Assembly (NCBI RefSeq): GCF_002277815.1
Contig: NZ_NKJI01000018.1
Location: forward strand, 1 to 64,000
Reading direction: 5' to 3'
Source of the DNA: Pseudomonas sp. ERMR1:02
GTDB lineage: Bacteria > Pseudomonadota > Gammaproteobacteria > Pseudomonadales > Pseudomonadaceae
DNA length: 64,000 nt
Positions 8,247 through 17,165 of this stretch are shown here, piece by piece. Each line of letters opens with the position of its first letter. Position 1 is the first letter of the stretch. The position numbers and the translations under genes were made by a program. Below the pieces are notes generated by a model. That model searched no databases and had not been told where the DNA came from. It was given only the letters and a program-made list of their open reading frames with translations.

Positions 8247-9385
8247 GCGCGCAGTACCACGCCGCTGTCGTCTTCCCACCACACGTAGACCTGATCGTTC
8301 CAGGTCGGACGCGCACCACGGCGTTCGGCGTTGGCCATGAACGATTGCACGACTTTGCCGCCAGGCAGTTCGACGTAGAATACCGAGTGACCGCCGAGGT
8401 AGGCGATGTCATGTACCTTGCCGCTGGACCAGTTGTAGCGGGCGTCGGGTTTGGTGGTGCTGACCAGCAATTTTTCCGGACGGATCGCGTAGGTGATCGA
8501 CTTGTCCTGCACCGAGGTGCTGACGCCGTGACCGACGTAGATCTTCTGCTCCAGGTCCGGGCTGTGAATGATCGCGTGACCTTCCAGGTCTTCCACCACC
8601 GTGCCATCGAAGGCGTTCACGTTGCCGATGAACTCGCAGACCATGCGGCTGACCGGTGCCTCGTAGATGTCCACCGGGCTACCGATCTGCGCGATCCAGC
8701 CGAGGTGCATGATCGCAATGCGTTCGGCCATGGTCATGGCCTCTTCCTGATCGTGGGTCACCATCACGCAGGTTACGCCGACGCGTTCGATGATCTCGAC
8801 CAGTTCCAGCTGCATCTGCGAACGCAGCTTTTTATCCAGCGCGCCCATCGGTTCGTCGAGCAACAGCAGTTTCGGACGTTTTGCCAGGGAGCGGGCCAGG
8901 GCCACGCGCTGACGCTGGCCGCCGGACAACTGATGGGGTTTGCGCTTGGCGTATTGGGTCATGTGTACCAGACGCAGCATCTCCTGGACGCGGGCGTCGA
9001 TTTCGGCCGCGGGCAAACGGTCCTGCTTGAGGCCGAAGGCGATGTTCTGCGCCACGGTCATGTGCGGGAACAGGGCGTAGGACTGGAACATCATGTTGAT
9101 CGGCCGTTCGTACGGCGGCATGTCGGTGATGTCGACGCCGTCGAGCAGGATCCGGCCTTCGGTCGGACGCTCGAAGCCGGCGAGCATGCGCAGCAGCGTC
9201 GATTTACCGGAACCGGAGCCACCGAGCAGGGCGAAGATTTCGCCCTGATGAATTTCCAGGGACACATCGTCCACGGCGGTGGTTTCGTCGAACTTCTTGG
9301 TAACGCGATCGACTTTCACCAACACCTTTTTCGGTGCCTGGTGACCTTCAAGAGCCTTCCTGTAGATGCTGGAGGCGTTTGCCAT
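8243..9385 (-). CDS. potG: Polyamine ABC transporter ATP-binding protein (PotA/PotG-like)
   Basis: A 380-residue ATPase that energises polyamine uptake. Walker A GGSGSGKST is at residues 55-63, followed by Q-loop MMFQSYALFPHMTV, the signature LSGGQRQR, Walker B LLLLDEPMGALD and switch His in VMVTHDQEEAM. The C-terminal regulatory TOBE domain runs from about residue 260. The start at 9385 (MANASSIYRKALEG) follows gggag by six bases; the longer frame to 9703 crosses a REP pair and is not credible. First gene of the importer operon. Confidence 0.94.
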   Translation of the reverse strand: MANASSIYRKALEGHQAPKKVLVKVDRVTKKFDETTAVDDVSLEIHQGEIFALLGGSGSGKSTLLRMLAGFERPTEGRILLDGVDITDMPPYERPINMMFQSYALFPHMTVAQNIAFGLKQDRLPAAEIDARVQEMLRLVHMTQYAKRKPHQLSGGQRQRVALARSLAKRPKLLLLDEPMGALDKKLRSQMQLELVEIIERVGVTCVMVTHDQEEAMTMAERIAIMHLGWIAQIGSPVDIYEAPVSRMVCEFIGNVNAFDGTVVEDLEGHAIIHSPDLEQKIYVGHGVSTSVQDKSITYAIRPEKLLVSTTKPDARYNWSSGKVHDIAYLGGHSVFYVELPGGKVVQSFMANAERRGARPTWNDQVYVWWEDDSGVVLRA

Positions 9386-9480
9386 GTGAAACTCCCAACA
9401 GGTTTCAGTCGTCGGGCCAACGCGGCCTGACTTAATAGTTGATTGCAAACCCGGGGCTTCAAGGTCGACGCGGCTTCTTC

Positions 9481-9581
9481 TGTAGGAGCGAGCACGCTCG
9501 CGATGGTCGCCAACGATAACGCTGGCAGTTTGAATGTCCGCGGTGTCCGGACATCCATCGCGAGCATGCTCGCTCCTACAG
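9481..9581. repeat. REP doublet in the puuD-potG gap
   Basis: Inverted units tgtaggagcgagcacgctcg and cgagcatgctcgctcctaca. The 350-bp gap (9386-9735) between the hydrolase and ATPase genes holds this pair and no convincing gene. A promoter for the importer operon probably lies here too, but I cannot point to one. Confidence 0.85.
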
Positions 9582-9735
9582 GGAATTGCGTTTCCCACTC
9601 CGGGTTTATCCGGTGCCGCCTTCCTGGCTGCGGTACTTGTTGTTATTGCAGTGTGTTGTTGTCGTGAGGGCCGGACGCACAAAGGCACGCCCGACTGACT
9701 CACGGGGGCAGTAAATGGATTGTTCGTGTGTTACG

Positions 9736-10497
9736 TCAGCGCGAATTCCGCAGCGCCGCCCGTTGCCGGCACGCTTCGCCGAACGCCTGGAAAATGCTCA
9801 AGTAGGGCGGGTTGTCCAGGACCTGCCATTCCGGGTGCCATTGCACGCCGAGGGCAAAGGCCTTGCTCTGCTCGACCGAGACCGCCTCGATCAAGCCATC
9901 GGGAGCGACGGCCTCGGCGCGCAGGCCGGGGGCCAGTCGGTCGATGCCTTGGCTGTGAATCGAATTGACCTGGAACACCGGTGGCAGATCCAGCGCTTCG
10001 AATACACCGCCGGGCTGCACGTTCACCGCATGAGCGGGTGCGTATTGCACGGCCAGATCCGGATGGTTGGCTTCGCGGTGATCGAGCAAGCCTTGGAGCT
10101 CATGAACCTTCTGATGCAGGCTGCCACCGAACGCCACGTTCATCTCCTGAAAGCCGCGGCAGATGCCAAGCACTGGAACGCCTGCGGCGATGGCCGCGCG
10201 AATCAGGGGAAGGGTGGTGCGATCCCGCTGGGGATCGTGTTCGGTGCCGGGAGCGCTGTCGGGGCCTTGATAGTGGAAGGGTTCCACATTCGATGGCGAA
10301 CCGGTCAGCAACAGACCGTCGAGCTGCCCCAGCAGGTCATCGATTTCAGTCAGGTCGCCTAAGGAAGGAATAACGACGGGCAGCCCCAGCGCCGCAACGC
10401 TGACAGCACGCAAGTACTTGTCGCCGCTGACATGGCAGGGGTGCAGGCCAATCTGTTTGACGCAGGCAGTAACGCCGATCAATGGCTTGAGTGCCAT
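9736..10497 (-). CDS. puuD: Gamma-glutamyl-GABA hydrolase, class I glutamine amidotransferase-like (PuuD/SpuA-like)
   Basis: A 253-residue hydrolase of the peptidase C26 family. It releases GABA and glutamate from gamma-glutamyl-GABA, the last step of the glutamylated putrescine pathway. The nucleophile elbow GICRGFQE gives Cys113; the His-Glu pair is at GVQWHPEW (His221, Glu223). The start at 10497 is preferred over 10506 because gaggtgat precedes it closely and the protein then opens MALKPLIGVTAC as in the family. It is divergent from the glutamylpolyamine synthetase across 281 bp, so import, activation and final hydrolysis genes share one control region. Confidence 0.92.
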   Translation of the reverse strand: MALKPLIGVTACVKQIGLHPCHVSGDKYLRAVSVAALGLPVVIPSLGDLTEIDDLLGQLDGLLLTGSPSNVEPFHYQGPDSAPGTEHDPQRDRTTLPLIRAAIAAGVPVLGICRGFQEMNVAFGGSLHQKVHELQGLLDHREANHPDLAVQYAPAHAVNVQPGGVFEALDLPPVFQVNSIHSQGIDRLAPGLRAEAVAPDGLIEAVSVEQSKAFALGVQWHPEWQVLDNPPYLSIFQAFGEACRQRAALRNSR

Positions 10498-10778
10498 TTT
10501 TATCACCTCGAAGTTTCACACTTGAACGAGCTTTTCTGGAGCTTAGCCTTGTTGATTTTAATTAACAACTCTCATGTAAAAAATTCTAAACGCCGCACGT
10601 CAGATCTTCGGGATTTACGGGCGTTTGGCGGCTGATGTGGCACTCTCGTCCTCCTGAGAGGCCCTAAAATAAACGCTGAACGGCTGAGTGTTCGCTATTG
10701 ACTTCACTTTGCCTTTCGGATTGACTGGCTACGTGAAAGGGCAGTGAACATAATAATTAACAGCTAAATAGGTGCATC
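10498..10778. promoter_or_regulatory. Divergent control region of the polyamine locus
   Basis: An AT-rich gap between puuD and puuA. It contains an imperfect 20-bp palindrome at 10549-10568 (ttgttgatt-tt-aattaacaa, one mismatch). A second aattaaca motif lies at 10755-10762, shortly before the puuA start. The shared motif on both sides suggests binding by one regulator; the XRE-cupin protein at 15560-16108 is the obvious candidate. Only the palindrome and the repeat are seen; the rest is inference. Confidence 0.45.
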
Positions 10779-12155
10779 ATGTCGGTCCCTCTGCGTACCG
10801 TTCAACTCAACGAAGCAAACGCATTCCTTAAGAAATATCCTGAGGTTTTGTACGTCGACCTTCTGATTGCGGATATGAACGGTGTGGTGCGCGGCAAGCG
10901 CATCGAACGCACCAGTCTCCACAAGGTTTACGAAAAGGGCATTAACCTGCCGGCGTCTCTGTTTGCTCTGGACATCAATGGTTCTACGGTGGAAAGCACC
11001 GGCCTGGGTCTGGACATCGGCGACTCCGACCGGATCTGCTACCCAATCCCAGGAACCCTGAGCATCGAGCCGTGGCAAAAGCGCCCGACTGCACAACTGC
11101 TGATGACCATGCACGAACTGGAAGGCCAGCCGTTCTTCGCCGATCCGCGGGAAGTGCTGGCCAATGTGGTGCGCAAGTTCGACGACATGGGCCTGACCAT
11201 CTGCGCCGCGTTCGAACTGGAGTTCTACCTGATCGACCAGGACAACGTGAACGGTCGTCCGCAATCGCCACGTTCGCCGGTTTCCGGCAAGCGTCCAATG
11301 TCGACCCAGGTGTACCTGATCGACGACCTCGACGAATACGTCGATTGCCTGCAAGACATCCTCGAAGGCGCGAAAGAGCAGGGCATCCCGGCTGACGCCA
11401 TCGTCAAGGAAAGCGCCCCGGCGCAATTCGAAGTCAACCTGCATCACGTGTCCGACCCTATAAAGGCCTGCGATTACGCAGTGCTGCTCAAGCGTCTGGT
11501 GAAAAACATCGCCTACGACCACGAGATGGACACCACCTTCATGGCCAAGCCGTATCCGGGCCAGGCAGGTAACGGTCTGCACGTGCACATTTCGATTCTC
11601 GACAAAGAAGGCAACAACATCTTTGCCAGCGAGGATCCCGAGCAGAACGCCGCGCTGCGACACGCGATCGGCGGTGTGCTCGAGACCCTGCCGGCGCAGA
11701 TGGCGTTCCTTTGCCCGAACGTCAACTCGTACCGCCGTTTCGGCGCACAGTTTTACGTGCCGAACTCGCCGAGCTGGGGCATCGACAACCGCACCGTGGC
11801 TGTGCGTGTGCCGACCGGTTCGCCGGACTCCGTGCGCATCGAGCATCGTGTAGCCGGCGCCGACGCCAACCCGTACCTGCTCATGGCTTCGGTCCTGGCC
11901 GGTGTGCACCACGGTCTGACCAACCAGATCGAACCGGGCGCGCCAGTAGAAGGCAACAGCTACGAGCAGAACGAGCAAAGCCTGCCGAACAACCTGCGCG
12001 ATGCATTGCGCGAGCTGGACGACAGCGAAGTCATGGCCAAGTACATCGACCCGCTGTACATCGACGTGTTCGTGGCGTGCAAGGAAAGCGAACTGGCCGA
12101 GTTCGAAAACTCGATTTCGGACCTTGAGTACAACTGGTATCTACACACGGTCTGA
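10779..12155 (+). CDS. puuA: Gamma-glutamylpolyamine synthetase (glutamine synthetase-like, PuuA/SpuI/PauA)
   Basis: A 458-residue member of the glutamine synthetase superfamily that ligates glutamate to putrescine or related polyamines using ATP. Family landmarks are the N-terminal beta-grasp region (VLYVDLLIADMNGVVRGKR), the metal-site CAAFELEFYLID, the ATP-site NGLHVHIS, and RRFGAQFYVPN...NRTVAVRVP near the C-terminal third. Its setting among polyamine transport and catabolic genes, and its difference from GlnA in the N-terminal region, favour the polyamine role over ammonia assimilation. P. aeruginosa carries several such paralogues, so the preferred polyamine is uncertain. Confidence 0.93.
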   Translation: MSVPLRTVQLNEANAFLKKYPEVLYVDLLIADMNGVVRGKRIERTSLHKVYEKGINLPASLFALDINGSTVESTGLGLDIGDSDRICYPIPGTLSIEPWQKRPTAQLLMTMHELEGQPFFADPREVLANVVRKFDDMGLTICAAFELEFYLIDQDNVNGRPQSPRSPVSGKRPMSTQVYLIDDLDEYVDCLQDILEGAKEQGIPADAIVKESAPAQFEVNLHHVSDPIKACDYAVLLKRLVKNIAYDHEMDTTFMAKPYPGQAGNGLHVHISILDKEGNNIFASEDPEQNAALRHAIGGVLETLPAQMAFLCPNVNSYRRFGAQFYVPNSPSWGIDNRTVAVRVPTGSPDSVRIEHRVAGADANPYLLMASVLAGVHHGLTNQIEPGAPVEGNSYEQNEQSLPNNLRDALRELDDSEVMAKYIDPLYIDVFVACKESELAEFENSISDLEYNWYLHTV

Positions 12156-12168
12156 AGACCACCCCACC

Positions 12169-12261
12169 CTGTAGGAGTGAGCCTGCTCGCGATTGCGTCA
12201 TCACATTCAATGGTGATGGTGACTGATTCACCGCTATCGCGAGCAGGCTCACTCCTACAGG
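12169..12261. repeat. REP doublet between puuA and the aldehyde dehydrogenase gene
   Basis: Inverted units ctgtaggagtgagcctgctc and gagcaggctcactcctacag. The units differ from the other copies by an A in gagtga and match each other, so the pair has co-varied. Confidence 0.85.
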
Positions 12262-12333
12262 GGATCGGATTACCAGAGTTTGATTGGCGGTGTTCGCCCG
12301 CCAGTCACCAATTCCCTGCGTCGAGTCACAACC

Positions 12334-13824
12334 ATGACAATCACTCGCAGCGACTGGGAGCAACGCTTCCAGTCCCTCAACATCGAAAGCCGTGCCTTCA
12401 TCGACGGTCAATATTGCGCAGCTGCCAGCGGCGCCACGTTCGAATGCATCAGCCCCGTGGACGGTCGCTTTCTGGCGAACGTCGCCAGCACCGACGAAGC
12501 CGATGCCAACGCAGCGGTAGCCGTGGCACGCCGTACCTTCGAGTCCGGCGTGTGGGCCAACCTGGCCCCGGTCGAGCGCAAGCGAATCCTTATCCGCTTC
12601 GCCGACCTGATCCTGGCCAACCAGGAAGAATTGGCGCTGCTGGAAACCCTGGACATGGGCAAACCCATCAGCGACTCGATGAACGTCGACATTCCGGCGA
12701 CCGCCAACGCGATCCGCTGGACCGCCGAAGCCATCGACAAGATCTACGACGAAGTCGCCGCCACGCCCCACGATCAACTTGGCCTGATCACTCGCGAACC
12801 GGCCGGCGTGGTCGCGGCCATCGTGCCGTGGAACTTCCCGCTGATCATGGCCAGCTGGAAATTCGCCCCGGCGCTGGCAGCCGGTAACTCGTTCATCCTC
12901 AAGCCTTCGGAAAAGTCGCCGCTGACCGCGATTCGCATCGCCCAGTTGGCCCTCGATGCCGGCATCCCCAAAGGCGTGTTCAACGTGCTGCCGGGCTACG
13001 GTCACACGGTCGGCAAGGCCCTGGCGTTGCACATGGACGTCGACGTACTGGCGTTCACCGGTTCGACCGCGATTGCCAAGCAACTGATGATCTACGCCGG
13101 GCAAAGCAACATGAAACGCGTCTGGCTCGAAGCCGGGGGCAAGAGCCCGCACGTGGTGTTCGCCGATGCGCCGGACCTGCGCGTGGCAGCCCAGGCGGCA
13201 GCCAGCGGCATCGCCTTCAACCAGGGCGAAGTCTGCACCGCCGGCTCGCGCCTGCTGGTGGAACGTTCGATTCGCGATCAGTTCATCCCGCTGCTGGTGG
13301 AAGCCTTGCAAGCGTGGAAACCGGGGCACGCGCTCGACCCTGCGACCACCGTCGGCGCAGTCGTCGATCAGCGTCAACTGGATAACGTATTGCGCTACAT
13401 CGACATCGGCAAGGAGCAGGGCGCCGAGCTGATTGCCGGCGGCCAACGCACCCTCGAGGACACTGGCGGCCTGTACGTGGAGCCGGCGATTTTCGACGGC
13501 GTGACCAACGCCATGACCATCGCCCGCGAAGAAATCTTTGGCCCGGTGCTGTCGCTGATCACCTTTGATACTGCTGAAGAAGCCCTGGCAATTGCCAATG
13601 ACAGCATCTTCGGTCTGGCGGCAGGCGTGTGGACCAGCAACCTGAGCAAGGCCCACACCTTTGCCCGTGGCTTGCGCGCCGGCAGCGTCTGGGTCAACCA
13701 GTACGACGGCGGCGACATGACCGCGCCGTTTGGCGGCTACAAGCAGTCAGGCAACGGCCGGGACAAATCGCTGCATGCGTTCGACAAATACACCGAACTC
13801 AAAGCGACCTGGATCAAGCTCTAA
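12334..13824 (+). CDS. puuC: Gamma-glutamyl-aminobutyraldehyde dehydrogenase (PuuC/KauB-like)
   Basis: A 496-residue NAD(P)-dependent aldehyde dehydrogenase. Catalytic Cys301 lies in NQGEVCTAGSR, general-base Glu266 in WLEAGGKSP, and Asn167 in VPWNFP. The cofactor-binding FTGSTAIAK is at about residues 241-249. In this pathway it oxidises gamma-glutamyl-gamma-aminobutyraldehyde to gamma-glutamyl-GABA; relatives also accept other aminoaldehydes. The ATG at 12334 gives MTITRSDWEQRF; the frame upstream to 12280 has no ribosome site. It lies downstream of puuA after a REP pair, and the oxidase gene follows 54 bp later. Confidence 0.92.
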   Translation: MTITRSDWEQRFQSLNIESRAFIDGQYCAAASGATFECISPVDGRFLANVASTDEADANAAVAVARRTFESGVWANLAPVERKRILIRFADLILANQEELALLETLDMGKPISDSMNVDIPATANAIRWTAEAIDKIYDEVAATPHDQLGLITREPAGVVAAIVPWNFPLIMASWKFAPALAAGNSFILKPSEKSPLTAIRIAQLALDAGIPKGVFNVLPGYGHTVGKALALHMDVDVLAFTGSTAIAKQLMIYAGQSNMKRVWLEAGGKSPHVVFADAPDLRVAAQAAASGIAFNQGEVCTAGSRLLVERSIRDQFIPLLVEALQAWKPGHALDPATTVGAVVDQRQLDNVLRYIDIGKEQGAELIAGGQRTLEDTGGLYVEPAIFDGVTNAMTIAREEIFGPVLSLITFDTAEEALAIANDSIFGLAAGVWTSNLSKAHTFARGLRAGSVWVNQYDGGDMTAPFGGYKQSGNGRDKSLHAFDKYTELKATWIKL

Positions 13825-13878
13825 CACCTATAAAAAAAGCGACGGTCGCCGGCACGCCGGTGGCCATCGGAGAAACCT

Positions 13879-15177
13879 ATGAAACAAGACTCTTCTAATC
13901 AACAGCATGTAAACAGCTACTACGCCGCCACCCGCAACTTCACCGGCGACTTCCCGGTACTTGAAGAGCGGGTGGAATGCGATGTCTGCGTGATCGGCGC
14001 CGGCTACACCGGCCTGTCCTCGGCACTATTCCTCGCCGAAGCGGGTTATAGCGTGACCGTGCTGGAAGCGGCGAAAGTCGGCTTCGGCGCCAGTGGTCGC
14101 AACGGCGGCCAACTGGTCAACTCCTACAGCCGCGACGTCGATGTCATCGAAGAGCGCTATGGCGACAAGACCGCCGAAGTGCTCGGCAGCATGATTTTCG
14201 AAGGCGCCGACATCATTCGTCAGCGCATACAACACTACGACATTCAGTGCGACTACCGTCCGGGCGGCATTTTTGCGGCGCTGAACAAGAAGCAGCTCAA
14301 AGGCCTGGCCGAGCAGAAGAAAAGCTGGGAACGCTACGGCAACAAGAATTTGACCCTGCTCGGTGAGGCTGACATCAAGCGCGAAGTGGGCTGCGACAAC
14401 TACGTCGGCGGCCTGCTGGACATGCAGGGCGGGCATATTCATCCGCTGAACCTGGCCCTGGGCGAAGCCTCGGCGATCATCGGCCTGGGCGGCAAGATCT
14501 TCGAGCAATCGGCGGCGGTGGAAATCACCTACGGCGAGCCGATCACCGTGCGCACCGCCAAGGGCGTGGTGCGGGCCAAATACCTGCTGATCGCCGGTAA
14601 CGCCTACTTGCCGCAGGACCTCGATAACCGCGTGACCCGCAAGAGCATGCCCTGCGGCTCGCAAATCGTCGTCACCGAGCCGTTGTCGGAAAAAGTTGCG
14701 CGCAGCCTGATCAAAAACAACTACTGCGTTGAGGACTGCAACTACTTGCTCGACTACTTCCGCCTGACCGCCGACAACCGCTTGCTCTACGGCGGCGGCG
14801 TGGTCTATGGCGCTCGCGAGCCGGACGACATCGAACAACTGATCAAGCCGAAAATCCTCAAGACCTTCCCGCAACTGAAGGACGTGAAGATCGACTACCG
14901 CTGGACCGGCAACTTCCTGCTAACCATGTCGCGCATGCCGCAATTCGGTCGTATCGAGAAGAATGCCTACTACATGCAGGGCTACAGCGGCCATGGCGTC
15001 ACCTGTTCACACCTGGCCGGCAAACTGATTTCGGAAATGATCCGCGGCGACGCCGAACGCTTCGACGCATTCGCCTCCCTGCCACACATGCCGATGTTCG
15101 GCGGCCGCACGTTCTCCGCGCCGCTCACTGCCATGGGCGCCGTGTACTACTCGCTGCGCGACCGGTTCGGGATCTAA
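13879..15177 (+). CDS. puuB: FAD-dependent gamma-glutamylputrescine oxidoreductase (PuuB/PauB-like)
   Basis: A 432-residue flavoprotein of the DAO family. The dinucleotide-binding motif CVIGAGYTGLSSALFLAEAG starts near residue 37, followed by FGASGRNGGQL. The C-terminal FAD contact is MQGYSGHGVTCSHLAGKL. It oxidises the glutamylated amine to the aldehyde used by the preceding gene product, with oxygen as acceptor. The order synthetase, dehydrogenase, oxidase supplies the complete middle of the pathway. A ggagaaacct ribosome site precedes the ATG. A terminator follows. Confidence 0.93.
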   Translation: MKQDSSNQQHVNSYYAATRNFTGDFPVLEERVECDVCVIGAGYTGLSSALFLAEAGYSVTVLEAAKVGFGASGRNGGQLVNSYSRDVDVIEERYGDKTAEVLGSMIFEGADIIRQRIQHYDIQCDYRPGGIFAALNKKQLKGLAEQKKSWERYGNKNLTLLGEADIKREVGCDNYVGGLLDMQGGHIHPLNLALGEASAIIGLGGKIFEQSAAVEITYGEPITVRTAKGVVRAKYLLIAGNAYLPQDLDNRVTRKSMPCGSQIVVTEPLSEKVARSLIKNNYCVEDCNYLLDYFRLTADNRLLYGGGVVYGAREPDDIEQLIKPKILKTFPQLKDVKIDYRWTGNFLLTMSRMPQFGRIEKNAYYMQGYSGHGVTCSHLAGKLISEMIRGDAERFDAFASLPHMPMFGGRTFSAPLTAMGAVYYSLRDRFGI

Positions 15178-15188
15178 GCTTTACCTCG

Positions 15189-15223
15189 CCGGCGGCCGCC
15201 CCAAAAGGTGTCGCCGGTTTTTT
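15189..15223 (+). terminator. Rho-independent terminator after puuB
   Basis: Stem ccggcg (15189-15194) with cgccgg (15212-15217), extended with mismatches through a cc/gg pair around an aaaa loop, then six T. It closes the puuA-C-B unit 12 bp after the stop codon. Confidence 0.8.
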
Positions 15224-15247
15224 AATTGCAAAAACACCGCAACAACC

Positions 15248-15341
15248 CTGTAGGAGCGAGGCTTGCCCGCGAAGAGGCCATATCAGCCACCATTGATGTC
15301 GCCTGACGCACCGCTTTCGCGAGCAAGCTTCGCTCCTACAG
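15248..15341. repeat. REP doublet, first of two before the regulator gene
   Basis: Inverted units ctgtaggagcgaggcttgcc and gagcaagcttcgctcctaca around a 47-bp centre. The gap 15178-15559 holds the puuB terminator, two REP pairs and no gene that I can support. Confidence 0.85.
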
Positions 15342-15435
15342 CAACACCAACAAACGTGATTTAATAGCCGCCTTTCACGTTTGCGGGACCGGAAAACGGC
15401 GTGATCCACGCCTGCTCTCCACCCTTCCATTATCA

Positions 15436-15537
15436 CTGTAGGAGCAGCCGGTCGACGTTCGATTGCTGGCGATAGCGTTGGTTCAGCCGACATCAATGTT
15501 GAAGGTCAGATAGAAATCGCGAGCAAGCTCGCTCCTA
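15436..15537. repeat. Degenerate REP doublet just upstream of the regulator
   Basis: Left unit ctgtaggagcagccggtcga has diverged from the family; right unit gcgagcaagctcgctcctat is close to consensus. It ends 22 bp before the regulator start codon, so the regulator promoter must lie within or upstream of the repeat. Confidence 0.7.
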
Positions 15538-15559
15538 TGGGTTGGCACATAAGGCTGTC

Positions 15560-16108
15560 ATGGACACGGGCTCACGACTTAAATTAGTACGCGAAAGCTA
15601 CAAACTGTCCCAGCGCGAGCTGGCCCGGCGTAGCGGCGTCACCAATGCCACCATCTCGCTGATCGAACAGAATCGCGTCAGCCCCTCGGTCAGTTCCCTG
15701 AAAAAACTGCTCGAAGGCATCCCCATGTCCCTGGCGGACTTTTTCACCTTCGATCAACCCCCGCGCGAGCACCAATACGTCTTCCGCGCAAGCGAACAAC
15801 CCGACCTCGGCCGCCACGGCCTGCGCCTGCTGCTGATCGGCGCCTCGGTGCCGAGCCGACAAATGCGCCTGCTACGCGAGCAATACGCACCGGGTGCCAG
15901 TTCGGGGGAAGAGCCGATTGTGCACTCGGAAGGGGAGGAGTGCGGGCTGGTGACGCGGGGCACGGTTGAGCTGACCGTTGATGGGCAGATCAGTGTGTTG
16001 AATGCCGGAGATGGGTATTACTTTCCGACGACGTTGCCGCATCGGTTTCGCAACATTGGACAGGATGAGGCAGAGATCATCAGCGCCAACACCCCGGCAA
16101 ACTTCTGA
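15560..16108 (+). CDS. puuR: XRE-cupin transcriptional regulator of polyamine catabolism (PuuR-like)
   Basis: A 182-residue regulator. An N-terminal helix-turn-helix, LKLVRESYKLSQRELARRSGVTNATISLIEQ (residues about 5-37), is followed by a C-terminal cupin domain (EEPIVHSEGEECGLVTRGT, then GDGYYFPTTLPHRFRN). This matches E. coli PuuR, a repressor released by putrescine. Position next to the pathway genes supports the same role. The start at 15560 is used because aagg lies upstream and the frame before it (from 15542) belongs to the REP edge. Which sites it binds is not shown; see 10498-10778. Confidence 0.88.
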   Translation: MDTGSRLKLVRESYKLSQRELARRSGVTNATISLIEQNRVSPSVSSLKKLLEGIPMSLADFFTFDQPPREHQYVFRASEQPDLGRHGLRLLLIGASVPSRQMRLLREQYAPGASSGEEPIVHSEGEECGLVTRGTVELTVDGQISVLNAGDGYYFPTTLPHRFRNIGQDEAEIISANTPANF

Positions 16109-16110
16109 TC

Positions 16111-16202
16111 CTGTAGGAGCCGGCTTGCTGGCGAACGCGGTGTGCCAGGCGCCATCCGTGTTGCTTGATACGCCGCCTTCGCCAGCAAGCCGGCTCCTAC
16201 AG
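16111..16202. repeat. REP doublet, ggcttgctggcga type
   Basis: Inverted units ctgtaggagccggcttgctg and cagcaagccggctcctacag, a perfect 20-base match around a 52-bp centre. A different REP subtype from those at the polyamine genes. Confidence 0.88.
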
Positions 16203-16243
16203 AGGTCGTAATGCGTCGTCCCGTCGGGTTTCAAGGAACGAAC

Positions 16244-16831
16244 ATGACATTGACTGCCGAAGAGTTGGTCCGAATTGCCATGACCAACCCAATAAACGCA
16301 GAAATTACCTCACGCCTGCCATCTCTCGGCCTGAATCAATGCATGCTCACCGCCGGCTGCCTGTTCCAGGCGGTGTGGAATCATCAGTCGGATCAGCCGG
16401 CAGACTGGGGCATCAAGGATTACGACGTTTTCTACTTCGACACGGATCTGTCCTGGGAAGCTGAAAACGAAGTTATACAGTCGGCCCAACACCTGTTCCA
16501 TGACCTTGGCGTCAGCATTGAAATCAAGAATCAGGCCCGCGTGCACCTTTGGTACGGTCAGCGCTTTGGCAAACCGTATCCTGCGCTTCAGTCATCAAAA
16601 GACGGAGTTGATCGTTACCTGATTGCGGGTACCTGTATCGGGCTTGATGTTGCAACAGGCGAAGTCTATGCACCAAATGGCCTGGCGGACACGGAACAAG
16701 GGGTCCTTCGTATCAACCCGAAAAATCCACAGCCGGACTTGTTCGATGAGAAGGCGAAAAGTTATCAGGCTCGCTGGCCCTGGCTCAGGATCCTCGCGGA
16801 CCGTTTCGGAAGTCCCGACCTGAAAAGCTGA
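16244..16831 (+). CDS. Nucleotidyltransferase-like family protein
   Basis: A 195-residue protein resembling the bacterial nucleotidyltransferase-like family (DUF925 type). The central WGIKDYDVFYFDTDLSWEAE carries the paired acidic residues (DYD) expected in a nucleotidyltransferase active site, and NQARVHLWYGQRFGKPYPAL is the other strongly family-like stretch. The substrate is unknown. The ATG at 16244 follows aagga by six bases; an alternative ATG at 16211 with its own gagg is possible and would add 11 residues that overlap the REP edge. Confidence 0.75.
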   Translation: MTLTAEELVRIAMTNPINAEITSRLPSLGLNQCMLTAGCLFQAVWNHQSDQPADWGIKDYDVFYFDTDLSWEAENEVIQSAQHLFHDLGVSIEIKNQARVHLWYGQRFGKPYPALQSSKDGVDRYLIAGTCIGLDVATGEVYAPNGLADTEQGVLRINPKNPQPDLFDEKAKSYQARWPWLRILADRFGSPDLKS

Positions 16832-16854
16832 AAACCCGCATTAATGCGGGTTTT
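16832..16854. terminator. Bidirectional terminator
   Basis: A near-perfect palindrome, aaacccgcat-ta-atgcgggtttt, immediately after the nucleotidyltransferase stop. A on one side and T on the other make it usable from both directions, serving the convergent gene at 16878-17165 as well. Confidence 0.85.
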
Positions 16855-16877
16855 CTATGGCTAGAAGGTGGTCGTTG

Positions 16878-17165
16878 TCACTTGGGCACCTCAAACCCCC
16901 GCTGCTCAATCACGCTAAAAACGTCGCGCACATCCTGAAGCAGAATCCGGGCGATTTCGGTGACGGTGTTGACGTCGTTTTCGGCGTAGTCGGGGAGGCT
17001 GGTGCAGGCCATCAGATGCAGGTATTTGAGGGCGGCGTTGAGGCGTTCACTGACGCAATTGTGCAGTTCGCGGATGGGGGCTTGGTTGTCGATCAGGAGG
17101 ACGGGGTAGTCGGTGGCGAATTGTTTCATGGGGATGAAGCGGCGTGGCGGAAGTGGATTGATCAT
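16878..17165 (-). CDS. Small helical protein, 95 residues, unknown
   Basis: A 95-residue protein, MINPLPPRRFIPMKQFATDY..., predicted mostly helical after residue 30 (IRELHNCVSERLNAALKYLHL, TVTEIARILLQDVRDVFSVI). The layout resembles the short pseudomonad proteins in which two amphipathic helices follow a loose N-terminus, but I cannot name the family. Start at 17165 with aagga six bases upstream; a second Met at residue 13 is also possible. It shares the terminator at 16832-16854 with its convergent neighbour. Confidence 0.6.
   Translation of the reverse strand: MINPLPPRRFIPMKQFATDYPVLLIDNQAPIRELHNCVSERLNAALKYLHLMACTSLPDYAENDVNTVTEIARILLQDVRDVFSVIEQRGFEVPK

Noticed and set aside
8345..9430. 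361-codon + frame opposite the polyamine ATPase
   Set aside because: The leftward strand has Walker A, signature and Walker B motifs; this frame is its antisense shadow.
10764..11978. 404-codon leftward frame opposite puuA
   Set aside because: Antisense to a glutamine synthetase-like gene with conserved motifs; no independent support.
12031..13656. 541-codon leftward frame opposite the aldehyde dehydrogenase
   Set aside because: Crosses the puuA 3' end and a REP pair; composition is that of antisense DNA.
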